Shown here: positions 46,375-56,018 of the stretch, one piece after another | Layout of the letters: every line of letters begins with the position of its first letter | Position numbering within the stretch: the stretch's first letter is position 1 | DNA from: Mixophyes australis | Taxonomy: Eukaryota; Chordata; Amphibia; Anura; Limnodynastidae | Direction: 5' to 3' | Length of the DNA stretch: 64,000 bases | Assembly (NCBI GenBank): GCA_036250195.1 | Contig: JAVHZZ010000003.1 | Coordinates: 56,233,021 to 56,297,020 of the forward strand | Notes under the pieces: model-generated | The model's input: the letters and a program-made list of their open reading frames with translations, nothing else | Databases searched by the model: none | What the model was told of the DNA's origin: nothing | Program-made: the position numbers and the translations under genes

Positions 46375-47280
46375 TTGGAGCTTGGAGAAAGTGTGAGGGG
46401 CTATTGTCTAAGTAGCATTACGTCCGTAAGTACGGCGACCCCATGGTTAGAAAAGAGATACACCCAGCGATGCCAGTCCAGTAATATTCGGACTAGAGCA
46501 GGCATCCTTGAGAATGATTATCATTCTTGGGAGGGTAAGGTATTAGACCAAACAAAGTGCTGGGCGTGCTCACACGTGCCTCAGTGATTATATCAAGTAG
46601 GACTAGTTCTCTTTCCACTAAATATTCTTGAGGTACCTGAACTATGGGTGGGAGGTCACTAAGGGAAAAAGTAGGACACCTAGGTCCCTTAGTCTGAAGT
46701 CTCCCAATGCTTTGCAAGCCGATCACTGTTAAATCTGAGTATTGAGAGACTGGGAAGAACGAACAGACAATAGCCCGCCCACAAGTGTTGATGAAAAGAA
46801 CTGATGACATTATTAGAAGTGTGTATATTAACGCAGGCTGAAGGAGATTGCATATGACATTATTGATAGACATAGGATGATGCTATTGATGAACATGAAG
46901 TGTTTACATGTATTCTGAGCTTAAAGACATGCGTTGGACAGAAGAACCTGTTAAACTTGAAGAACTGTAGTAGAGAATTCTGTATAGCTGATACATGTTC
47001 TATTGTACCTTGTACCTTTCCAAATAATGTATTAAGTGTTTTATTGCACCCTTGAAGGGCATGCAAAAGGTTATCTCCAAGCTCCAGAAGTGTACGGTTT
47101 ATAGTAAAAGAAGAAATCGTTTAGAGGATTGAGACTCTCTCTTACGATAACTTGTTTAGATCTACAAACAGCGTGGCCATACACCAAGGGGGATTTCTAT
47201 TACATAACAATGAATCGTGGTACTGAGATCCTGCATATAACATCTTTAAGGTGATAGTTTATTATACTATCAAAGGGTGG
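46375..47280 (+). pseudogene. ERV2 possible env remnant with CWxC motif
   Basis: An open stretch ends DQTKCWACSHVPQ, with Cys-Trp-Ala-Cys encoded at 46558-46569. CWxC is the disulfide-exchange motif of gammaretroviral surface subunits. After a stop, similar-looking text (LVLFPLNILEVPELWVGG) follows. Later fragments (CSREFCIADTCSIVPCTFPN at about 46962) are Cys-rich. No fusion peptide or CX6CC was found and less than 0.75 kb remains before the 3' LTR. Assignment is tentative. Confidence 0.35.
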
Positions 47281-47282
47281 AC

Positions 47283-47500
47283 CGTTGAAGTCGTATAATT
47301 GGATGAACGAAAGTATATTGGTTTAATATTGTTTAGCTATGCAAATGTGATCCGTACGCCACGTGTTACGTGGCGTGGTGCGTTCGCACGGTAAAATACG
47401 CACGCACACACTCGCATTACAACATTTAGTTATTTATATAATTTCATATTGGTTCTGTTACACTGTAATTCAGGAGCAGATAGTATTTGGTTTATTATTA

Positions 47501-47542
<42 letters not shown>

Positions 47543-48141
47543 ACATTGTAGTGTTATTAAAGGTTTAGGTTATAGGAAAGGTGTCATGCCTGATATCATA
47601 TTGTTCCCCTAATCATCAGCAGCTGTCCGGTGCAGTCGGCGAAGAGATCGCACATTGCATACTTTAGTTATTGATATTAGGGAATAATCCTTTGTATGAT
47701 GCTGGCTATGAAAGGAGCAGACCCCCTGGAGAGACGACCCCCACCTTTGGATTCCTTAGATTGAATCAACCTATGCTCTGTTTACACTGGACCCACCCAA
47801 CGTCTGGACCTATAGAAACAATCTACGTCATCTCTATTGTTCAAGTGTAACACTGTACTGTATATAATCATAGCTGCACACACGCTGGCCCTCAGTCAAC
47901 TCTGACACAGTATTCTAACAGATATACTGTCCACCGGGTCCCGTGGGTGCGCAGCGTGCACAAGCGATTGCATTGGTATGTACTTATCTTTTGGTATTTG
48001 CTGTACTGTACTTTATCATAATATAATAATGTATTGAATTGTTGACTATTTACATCTGCTAAAATAAACCACCATGTGCTTTGGAAACACATACAATTGA
48101 TTGGGCAATGCTTATTTTAAAACGATAGAATTACTTTAATA
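47283..48141 (+). repeat. ERV2 3' LTR
   Basis: Matches the 5' LTR throughout. The first base is C instead of T (CGTTGAAG) and the (TA)n is shorter (47500-47538). The end ACTTTAATA is followed by the CCTA duplicate and the interrupted MITE. Confidence 0.9.
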
Positions 48142-48187
48142 CCTAGATCAACTTTAAATTTCAGTGTAAAAATAAAGCTATCAAGTA

Positions 48188-48406
48188 CATAGTTACCTGC
48201 TCTCCCGAGAGTATGGAAACACTCCCAGAAATTCTGGGAGTCCTCCCGGACTCCCGTGAGAGCAGGTCAACCTCCCGAATCCTAATAATCTAAATATTAA
48301 TGTGTCGGGGGCGGCGCCAGATGACGTGACACCGTGAGCCCTGCCCCCAACACGCCCACCTCCCCCTGATCTCCTGGAGCCCTCCTTGTAATAGTTGGCA
48401 AGTATG
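48188..48406. mobile_element. hAT-type MITE, family A, copy 3 (inverted)
   Basis: Reverse orientation relative to the 17.7 kb copy: starts CATAGTTACCTGCTCTCCCG and ends AGTTGGCAAGTATG. The exact 8-bp duplication ATCAAGTA is at 48180-48187 and 48407-48414. It sits in the same MITE that holds ERV2, 46 bases from the ERV2 target duplicate. Confidence 0.9.
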
Positions 48407-48689
48407 ATCAAGTATTTGCGTGCTACATGAAAAAACAGCCAGTATTTAACTTATGTGCAAAATAATAAACTAATATGCACCCCTTGCATTGTAACATGGT
48501 TTGTCAAGGAGAAAACTTACTAATTTTTTTGCCTTACTCCCCTTAATGAATCTGGCCCTAAGGGTCTACTTCCTCTAAAATAACGAAAGAAAAATAATCC
48601 AATTATTTTTGGCGAGTGAAGATAAAGGCTGTATTTAACACATAGACAAACTAGGCATATGCTTAGGGTAATTGTCAGGCTCTGTGCCT

Positions 48690-49135
48690 GCTGTGAATAT
48701 TCATCGCAGAACGAAATCCACCAAGAAGAAGAAATAGCTTCCTGAGACTGAGCATTATCAGTGTCTCCAGTACACATTTATTCCAGTTGTCCCTGTGTCT
48801 CCACCTGCACTGCAAAACTCTGCTGCACTTTTCGCCTGTGAACATCTTCCAAGGTGAACGGGTCTCCACCTACACTACAGCCACCACAACACTCTGCTGC
48901 ACCTCAAGCCTTTCACCAGTTTTCATGACCTCCAAGTCTCTGCCTACACTGCAGTTTCCATGACACTCTTTTGCACCTCAAGCCTATTTCCAACTTATGC
49001 TGCATTACAGCTACCCATCTGTGACCAGCTTCCGCCATCCCTTGCATCTCAGTCTGTACTTCAGCTACCACAGCACCACTCTGCTCCTCAAGCCTGTGAC
49101 TAACCTCCACTGTTTTCTGTACCTCAACTTTTCCA
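48690..49135. repeat. degenerate ~90-bp tandem repeat
   Basis: Recurring phrases (CTCTGCTGCACCTCAAGCCT, CTGCCTACACTGCAG, ACCACAGCACCACTCTGCTC) at intervals of roughly 80-95 bases. No conserved reading frame. Confidence 0.5.
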
Positions 49136-49429
49136 GATTACCTGTTCTGTCTGGCTACCCGCCTCTGGAATCCACCCATTACTACCTGGAAAATAAAAAC
49201 TCTGATCATCCCAGTATTTGCATCCAGTGCCATTTATTTAGTGATAGTAACACTGTCGGGGGCTGGCTGGACTGGGGAAAGGAGGCCAACTGCCCCCTGG
49301 CCAGAACCTTGGATAGGTACTGGGTAGGCCAGCTTTGGGGCACAGAGGGTTACATTAAACCCGGTATCTTCACACAACTTCACTATCCATTTCCAGTGTA
49401 GCACAGGAACCCCAACTTCCTTTTCACTA

Positions 49430-49523
49430 TCATCATCATCATCATCACCATTTATTTATATAGCGCCATTGATTCCGAAGCGCTGTACAGAGAACTCATT
49501 CACATAAGTCCCTGTCCCATTCA
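49430..49523 (-). repeat. tRNA-derived SINE, tail fragment
   Basis: ATCATCATCATCATCACC followed by TTTATATAGCGCCATTGATT and GCGCTGTACAGAGAACTC, as in the 26872 copy. It is truncated before the tRNA-like head. Confidence 0.7.
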
Positions 49524-50109
49524 GAATTATTGGGAGGAAATGTTGAATTTTGTGTACAAGTTTGTGATGGTTATTATTCAAAAATATAATCATTTAGTAC
49601 TTTACAATACTAAAACAGGATTCAACTTTAAAACACATCTTCCCTCCTAAACCTAAAATTCTTTTCAAGAAGCCTTCTAATATAAAAAAAATCTAGTAGC
49701 TCTGAGTGTATTACGTGTAATTAAGACTCGCAAAAAAAGTGTTGGCTGCCTCCCAGAAAGAATAAATAGTTTTTTTAAATGTAATGGTCTAAGATGTTTG
49801 ACTTGTACCTATACCGCTAACAAACAAAAGGTATTTGTATAGAATGAAGCCCAATAACAAATTAGAGGCTTCATAAACTGTATCACCAATTATGTGGTTT
49901 ACATCTTGAGATGTAAGTAGGGATGCTCAGGCTCGTTTTTTTGACATTTTGCCAAACCAAGTACCTAGCCAAGCCGGCTGAGTACCTTCACGAGTCCTTG
50001 GAACTGAAATCGAAGCAAAACGTCATTGGCGCGTCATCGGATCTCACAAGTTCTGGATTTCATAAGTACTGCACTCCACGGAGATCTGGCACCATTTCAC
50101 AGACAGACA

Positions 50110-50505
50110 CAGAAGGGGTAGCAATGTTTTTGACTGTGTCCAGTGCAATTAGTCAGTGTCATTGCTCATTCAGAAAACAGGAAGGGTGACAGTGTTCTTA
50201 TTAGTCTCCAGTGACATAGCTGTGTGTCATTGCTCACACAGAAAACAGAAGGGGTGACATTGTTCTTATCAGTCTCCAGTGACATAGCTGTGTGTCATTG
50301 CTCACACAGAAAACAGAAGGGGTGACATTGTTCTTATCAGTCTCCAGTGACATAGCTGTGTACCATTGCTCATACAGAAACAGGAGGGGTTGCAGTGTTC
50401 TTATCAGTCTCCAGTGACATTGCTCAGCGTCCTTGCTCACACAGAAACAAGAGGGGTGGCAGTATTCTTATAAGTTTCCAGTGACATTGCTTTATGCCAT
50501 TGGTC
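50110..50505. repeat. hAT copy 3: ~75-bp tandem array, ~5 units
   Basis: Units contain GTTCTTATCAGTCTCCAGTG, ACATAGCTGTGTGTCATTGC and CACACAGAAAACAGAAGGGG. Neighbouring central units are nearly identical. They occupy the position next to the left terminus. Confidence 0.85.
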
Positions 50506-52600
50506 ATGTACCACTTAAGCTGTCAGTTGCTGACCAGGAGCTCATTGAATCTCTTGAGATCTTGGTCAATTGGAAATAAAGAGGAGTCATAGCTCTTAAA
50601 CCTAGGATCAAGTACAGCTGCCAAAATGAAGTGATCCATTTCAAGATGTTGATAACTCTTGGATCCTGGCAAAGTGAATAAAGTATTTGATCTACAAGTC
50701 CAAAAGAGTTATCGGAATTGCTTTCTTGCACTTCTCCTTCAATTTCTCTAGCAGCTTTTCCAAAAGTCTAATTACGGGAATCACTTGACTCAAGCTAACA
50801 GTGTCTGAACTCAGTTCACTAGTGAGAATTTCGAATGGTTTCAGCACCTTGCACAACATGGAAAGTATTCTCCACTGTGCTAGACTAAAGTATATTCCCC
50901 TTCAAATTCCATTCTTTTAGTAGCTGCTGCTATCTCCATGCTGTTGCAGAATGCTGAAAATGACACAAACTATTTCGGGACACAGACAGCATCTCCTGCA
51001 TGTCACTGTCATTTTTTTTAAAAGCTCTGTACCACCAAGTTGATTGTGTGAGCAAAACAGAGAATGTGATGGAATTCCCCCCACTGTAGTGCTCTAACAA
51101 TATTGGTGGTGTTATTAGAAATTACTTATCCTCAGGTGAGTCCAAGCGGGATAAGCCATGTTGCAATAACATCGCTTAGTTTTTCAAACAGGTTGTCAGC
51201 GGTATGCGTCTTAGTGTAGCAGATGATACACAGAGTAGCCTGCCTCTGAAAGATCTGCCATTGTTTGTTAGATGCTACTGCTGTTCCTGCTGCTGAATGC
51301 GATTCACCAACCCAGTAGGCTGTCACAATCATATAATCTTTAGTTTTCCCAGTTCCACTAGTCCACATATCTGTGGTTAAGTGTACAGTTTGTAGCCCAA
51401 TAAATTTGTTTTTCGTAACCTCCTGGTACAGGTGAGGAATTGCGTGTCTAGTAAAATGGTGTTGAGATGGAATTTGGTAATGGAGACACGCGACTTCAAT
51501 TAACTGTCTAAAACCTGCTGCATTAATGGTGGATATTGGACGCAGATCTAATACTAGCATTGTCACCATGGCGCCTGTGATCTGCTGTGCGACTGAGTGA
51601 CAGCTGTCATACTTGCTTTCTCTTGCAAAGGATTGTTTAACAGTCAAATGTTGTAAACTACTAGTAGTCTTCTTCTTGGTTTGTTTCTGGGTTGAAGATC
51701 CACCCCCAGGAGCAGCAACAGCGGGCCTAACGCTCAAGGATTCTTCTGAGGAATCCTGGATAGGGGAGGAGTCATCTAGCCTTAGAAACTTGGATGCAGG
51801 ACTAACTACAATCACTAGTGAGGATATTGATGATGAAGGTGTTTGGGGTGTAGAATCCAGGTCCTGGGATCTAGCTGAGAGAAGGGAGCTGGCTGATGCT
51901 GAGCTGCTTCATGTTTTTTTTTAGTGTACGTTTCTGATTTTCCCAAGAGCTTTTCATGAACTCGCTTCAAATGGTGTAACATGGATGAGGTTCCTAGACG
52001 GTTAAGGTCCTACCTCTACTGACTGTGGCTTTACAATGCTACAAATGACTAGACAACTGTTGTCAGGATTTGGGTAAACATAATTCCATAAATAAGAGGT
52101 GGATTTTTTGGTCTTATGACCAGGCATGACAATGGCCTTCTTCTTATCACTGGCAAGAACTGCTTCCATAACTTGCCACAGTAGAGTTCATTAACATCAC
52201 TGTTTGCTTAGGTGCCTCAAGCCTATTGTTAGTATATTTTGTGGGGCCCTAACAAACCAAGCACTTCAGCCATGACAGTTGCTCTCCTTGTCGCTGGAGT
52301 GCTTGCTTTGTTAAGTTTCTAAATTTTCCCAAGAGCTTGCCATGACCTCTCTTCAAATGGCGTAAAATGGATGAGGTTCCTAGATGATTAAGGTCCCTAT
52401 CTGTATTGACTGTGGCTTTACAAACGCTACAAATGGCTAGACAACTGTTGGTAGGATTTGTGTCAAAATAATTCCACACATAAGAGGTGGATTTTTTGGT
52501 CAAGTGCCCAGGTATGACAATGGCCTTCTTCTTATCACTGGCAAGAACTGCTTCCACTGGTGCATGACTTGCCACTGTAGAGTTCATTAACAGCACTATT
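50505..52600 (-). pseudogene. hAT copy 3 transposase remnant with duplicated BED module
   Basis: In minus-strand order, 52596-52249 encodes a BED finger (STSYVWNYFDTNPTNSC ... ICSVCKATVN ... LRHLKRGHGK) with all four Cys/His ligands. A second, decayed BED-encoding segment follows at about 52210-51940, offset 388 bases. Then 51815-51132 gives SLQHLTVKQSFARESKYDS and VLDLRPISTINAAGFRQLIE, up to HLTTDMWTSGTGKTKDYM with the first catalytic Asp. Shorter fragments lead to LRAMTPLYFQLTK at about 50580. The last ~230 residues of the family, including the dimerisation domain, are missing. Stops and frameshifts throughout. Confidence 0.85.
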
Positions 52601-53154
52601 AGCTTAGCTGCCTTGAGCCCATTGGTAGTTTGTTTTGGAGGGGCCCAAACAAACCAAGCACTTCAGCCACAAAACTGGCACTCTTTGTCGCTAAAATGCT
52701 TGGTTTGTTAAACTGAACATGTTCAACATAAGGGTGGGTGAGAGGGACCAAGAACAAATCCATGTTTCACAACTTTTCTTTTCTGCTACTGCTGTGTGGT
52801 AATGTTACCTAGATGTGCTATGAACTTCCGTGTGTTTGTGCCACTGCTCTGTCGCTTACTATCCAGCCAGCTACAGTCTTTGGCTGAAAGTGGATGAAAA
52901 CAATATTGTGACCTGTGAGGTATTGACAATTGCCTGGAATTGACTGAAAATTAGTGTTATTGAGGTTAATAATAATGTAGGAACAAAACAGAGCCAAATT
53001 ATGTTATTTTAGCATATTTAAACAATTTTAAAAAAAAAATACAGATCCAAAACCAAAACCAAAAAACGTGTGGACGGTTTTGCCAAAGCCAAAACATGAA
53101 ATTAATACAGATCCAAAAACAAAAACAAAACACAGGGGTCAGTGGACATCTCTT

Positions 53155-53323
53155 GGGGCTAGATTTACTAAACTGCGGGTTTGAAAAAGTGGAGATGTTG
53201 CTTATAGCAACCAATCAGATTCTAGCTGTCATTTTTTAGGAAGTAAATGAGAACTAGAATCCGATTGGTTGCTATAGGCAACATCTCCACATTTTCTAAG
53301 CCGTAGTTTAGTAAATATACCCC
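53155..53323. mobile_element. 169-bp palindromic MITE inside the hAT copy 3 terminus
   Basis: The left arm GGGGCTAGATTTACTAAACT and the right arm (reverse complement GGGGTATATTTACTAAACTA) pair almost along the whole length, with GGAGATGTTGC/GCAACATCTCC in the inner arms. A CCAATCAGATTCTAGCTGTC segment is near the centre. Its own target duplication could not be resolved. Confidence 0.8.
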
Positions 53324-53719
53324 TAGATGTAAGTGTCAGCTCCTATATGTAGGAAGAAATATTAGACTTTGATTTCTTGAACATCGGCGCAAAATTCTAA
53401 AGAATACTTACATAGTGTGTCTCAGCACTTTATAGTGAAGCATCATTCAGATCCAAGTGATACAAGTAGTAGGTATTGAATATGATAGGTCTACACCACA
53501 AGGAGGTGATAGGTTTAAGAGCCTGTGCTGACAAGAAGCTTATTGGATACATGCACTTAATACACTCAGTCTACAAAGACTAAATGAAAGCATTGAATTA
53601 AATTGTATTATATAAATTATGTCTACTGGTAAATTTGGTCATTAGCTTTAGTTGTTTTCAGCTGTGCTACATGTTATAGGCTCTTCTGTTCAAGAAATAT
53701 ATATGAATTAAGTGGTAAT

Positions 53720-53792
53720 TCATTAGGTAGAGCACATTATCAAACTTTGTGAGTCTGGTATAATCTGTGAGTTCGAATCCTGAATGCGGTGA
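53720..53792 (+). repeat. tRNA-like head, possible SINE fragment
   Basis: TTAGGTAGAGCACA resembles an A box and GAGTTCGAATCCTG a B box about 35 bases later. A cloverleaf cannot be completed, so it is not called as a tRNA gene. Confidence 0.25.
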
Positions 53793-54053
53793 GAGAGAAA
53801 GGGGATTCATGATGACTATTTATGCATTGAACAGTTCTGCATGCATACATTTTTTTTACATATATTTTTATCATATTGTTCTGTTAATTATTTTAGAGAT
53901 TACTTTTCATTTTGATTAGTTTGAGGCTATAAAGGAGCAAAAAGAGAGGTTTAGATCAGCAGGGTTCGTTTGCACATGGTTGCTCATTAGCATAAAAGAA
54001 TTGTATCTCAGTAATAATATGGCCAACACGATGTTTATACTAATATGTTACAT

Positions 54054-54054
<1 letters not shown>

Positions 54055-54102
<48 letters not shown>
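54055..54102. repeat. (AT)n microsatellite
   Basis: About 23 AT dinucleotides without interruption, next to the start of the repeat carrying the hammerhead-like motif. Confidence 0.95.
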
Positions 54103-54106
<4 letters not shown>

Positions 54107-54261
54107 ATGTTTTAATGTGTTTGTGCAGTGTGTTTTTTGCATAGTTTGCACACCATGTTCTTACTGATCACACAGCTGATTTATGTTCAATTAACGAAAT
54201 GCACTTATAAGGATGTTTCCACTCAGTGATCTGCATTACTACTTGCTGTAGGCATCTGTGT

Positions 54262-54306
54262 CCTCTGAAGAAATCACCTTTGTGGTGATGAAACACGTCG
54301 GAAATT
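54262..54306 (+). ncRNA. hammerhead-ribozyme-like motif
   Basis: CTGAAGA matches the hammerhead core CUGANGA. It is followed by the stem ATCACC/GGTGAT, then GAAA, then CACGTC and GG. The order core, stem II, GAAA, very short stem III, GTC cleavage triplet is as in minimal hammerheads of Penelope-like elements and retrozymes. Weak points: an extra A between the core and stem II, and only a short imperfect stem I (TCCT with GGAA). Confidence 0.35.
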
Positions 54307-54549
54307 TGTGGCAGATTATTTTTTAGGAATCTTTTCACTCTTTTCAGATTGATAATACACATTAACGGCTATTATCATTCTGGTAGTGGCAATCATAGCT
54401 CACCAGTTCTATTACTACACTTGTCTCTAAATTGTCTGCATTGTTGTCGGATACAGCATAGTTTTTGTCTTGCTGTGGATGTGGGTGGATCAGCTCTCTG
54501 CTGGGACAGCTTAATCTTTTCGTGCAGATGACCACTATAACACCACTAC

Positions 54550-54921
54550 CAGGGCCGCCATCAGGGGGGTACAGGGGGTACTGTTGTACCGGGCCCGGGC
54601 TCACCAGGGGGCCCGGTACAACAGTGCAACACATACTTACCTGGGGTCCCGCTGTCTTGCAGTCCACTCTCCGCTACTCTGTCTTCAGCCCCCCCCCCCC
54701 GATCATGTGCTCTGCCTGTGACAGATCACATGATCGCAGGGAGAATGATTCCTCCACCCCTGCGATCGTATCCTGGTGCCTGGCTGTCAGGGTGACGACA
54801 GAGTAGCGGAGAGCGGACTGCAAGACAGCGGGCCCCCAGATAATTATGTGTTGCGGGAGGGGGGCGCTCATCGGGAGGGGACGGCATGTACTGGGCCCCA
54901 TAATTTCTGAAGGCGGCCCTG
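54550..54921. mobile_element. hAT-type MITE with CAGGGCCGCC ends
   Basis: Ends CAGGGCCGCCATCAG and CTGAAGGCGGCCCTG are inverted repeats. The exact 8-bp duplication ACCACTAC lies at 54542-54549 and 54922-54929. The interior is itself palindromic (GTCTTGCAGTCCACTCTCCG near 54653 and its complement near 54812). Fits Ac/Charlie-like hAT termini. No coding. Confidence 0.92.
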
Positions 54922-55731
54922 ACCACTACAATATAACTTCTGAACAATTCATTGTGTGATGAATCTATGTAACAGACCTTAATAAGCTGGTACTGGTGTG
55001 CGCATACCATCATGGATTTCTGATATCTCAATGCAATAAAGCAGGTGAGGTTCCTTATGTCCATTGGTGCCAACTCTGAACAGTTGGGACTAGTGATACT
55101 CATACATTCATATTGGACATTTGATCTAATCAAAGGCCTTTTTTTGCATTTGTGACTTTTAGGTACCCATAGGATATTCATATCCATCTTTTCCTATATA
55201 TCTGATGTTTTCTAGAGTGTTTTAAAGAGTGATTGACAGTTTTAACATTGCTATTTCATGTATCTAATTCATCGTATTACTAATTTAAATTTTGAGATTT
55301 GTTAATAAATGAATGTGGTTTGAACATCGTGTTGGATTTTGTTCTTGCTTAACAAGTGAGCCAGCTACAGCGCTGTGTATCCTTTTGTTTAGTTCTTTGG
55401 TGTATTCCAGTGGGGAACAGCACATTCCCCCTCACAGCTGCGTTTCAGGCTCATTTGTTTGAGCAAGATCACATTATTATTTTTTTACTTCTCTATCCAA
55501 CAGCATGTGTAGTTAGCCTGTTAGCCCTATATGTTTTATTCTTCATTATTTCCATCTTTAACATCATTCAGCTGACATACAGTGCGCGGTTAGGATTGCA
55601 ATTAGTTTGTTTTTATTTTCAATATTTAGAAAGTACTCTTGTATATATTTGTATCCTAGGCCTTTTTGTCCTGTCCATTTCTGAGGGATATCTGGTTATG
55701 TCCTTGATTTAAAATAAAAATTTCAACACAA

Positions 55732-55735
<4 letters not shown>

Positions 55736-55787
<52 letters not shown>

Positions 55788-55906
55788 ATCTATCTCTCTA
55801 TATCTATCTATCTCTCTCTATATATATCTATCTATCTATCTCTCTATATCTATCTATCTATCTCTCTCTATCTATCTATCTCTCTCTATCTATCTATCTC
55901 TCTCTA

Positions 55907-55941
<35 letters not shown>

Positions 55942-55959
55942 ATCTATCTATCTCTATAC

Positions 55960-56016
<57 letters not shown>
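55736..56016. repeat. compound (TA)n-(TATC)n-(TA)n microsatellite
   Basis: (TA)n at 55738-55784, then TATC/TCTC units to about 55960, then (TA)n to 56015. The Tc1 element begins right after. Confidence 0.95.

Positions 56017-56017
<1 letters not shown>

Positions 56018-56018
<1 letters not shown>

Larger units (their letters stand above)
39798..48141 (+). mobile_element. ERV2: provirus with gag frame, vestigial pol and env
   Basis: LTRs of about 873 and 859 bp (39798-40670 and 47283-48141) flank a 6.6-kb interior. The 4-bp duplication CCTA is at 39794-39797 and 48142-48145. The unoccupied target can be read in the related repeat at about 58690 (GGGCATGTCCTAGATCAAC), confirming the boundaries. 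A proline-tRNA-type primer site follows the 5' LTR. The interior keeps a long gag frame, a scrap of RNase H and an env-like Cys motif; protease and RT are not recognisable. By eye the LTRs differ at about 14 positions plus a TA-run length, so it is older than ERV1 but still fairly recent. Confidence 0.93.
39660..48557. mobile_element. palindromic MITE, GGGCCTGATTCATTAAGG family, split by ERV2 and a hAT MITE
   Basis: Pieces at about 39660-39797, 48142-48187 and 48407-48557 align in order with the uninterrupted copy at 58572-58893. Shared phrases include GGCAAAACCATGTTGCATTG, AGGGCATGTCCTA, CTAGATCAACTTTAAATTTC and ACATGAAAAAACAGCCAGTA. The first gap holds ERV2, duplicating CCTA; the second holds a hAT MITE, duplicating ATCAAGTA. 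Confidence 0.85.
49918..53325. mobile_element. hAT transposon copy 3, rearranged
   Basis: Left terminus TAGGGATGCTCAGG and right terminus ending CATCTCT. The 8-bp duplication GATGTAAG is exact at 49910-49917 and 53326-53333. A palindromic MITE (53155-53323) inserted a few bases inside the right end. The left 200 bases match the transposase-5' end of copy 2 and the right end matches its 3' end, yet the transposase remnants run on the minus strand. The coding part is therefore inverted relative to the termini. Tandem repeats lie at 50110-50500. Confidence 0.88.

Noticed and set aside
46493..47066. Minus-strand frames with a hydrophobic segment that look like a viral transmembrane protein
   Set aside because: The provirus is plus-strand and the plus frames here carry the CWxC motif and Cys-rich text; the antisense frames are most likely shadows.
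54465..54901. Gly/Pro-rich frames on both strands
   Set aside because: They lie within the GC-rich palindromic MITE and simply mirror each other.
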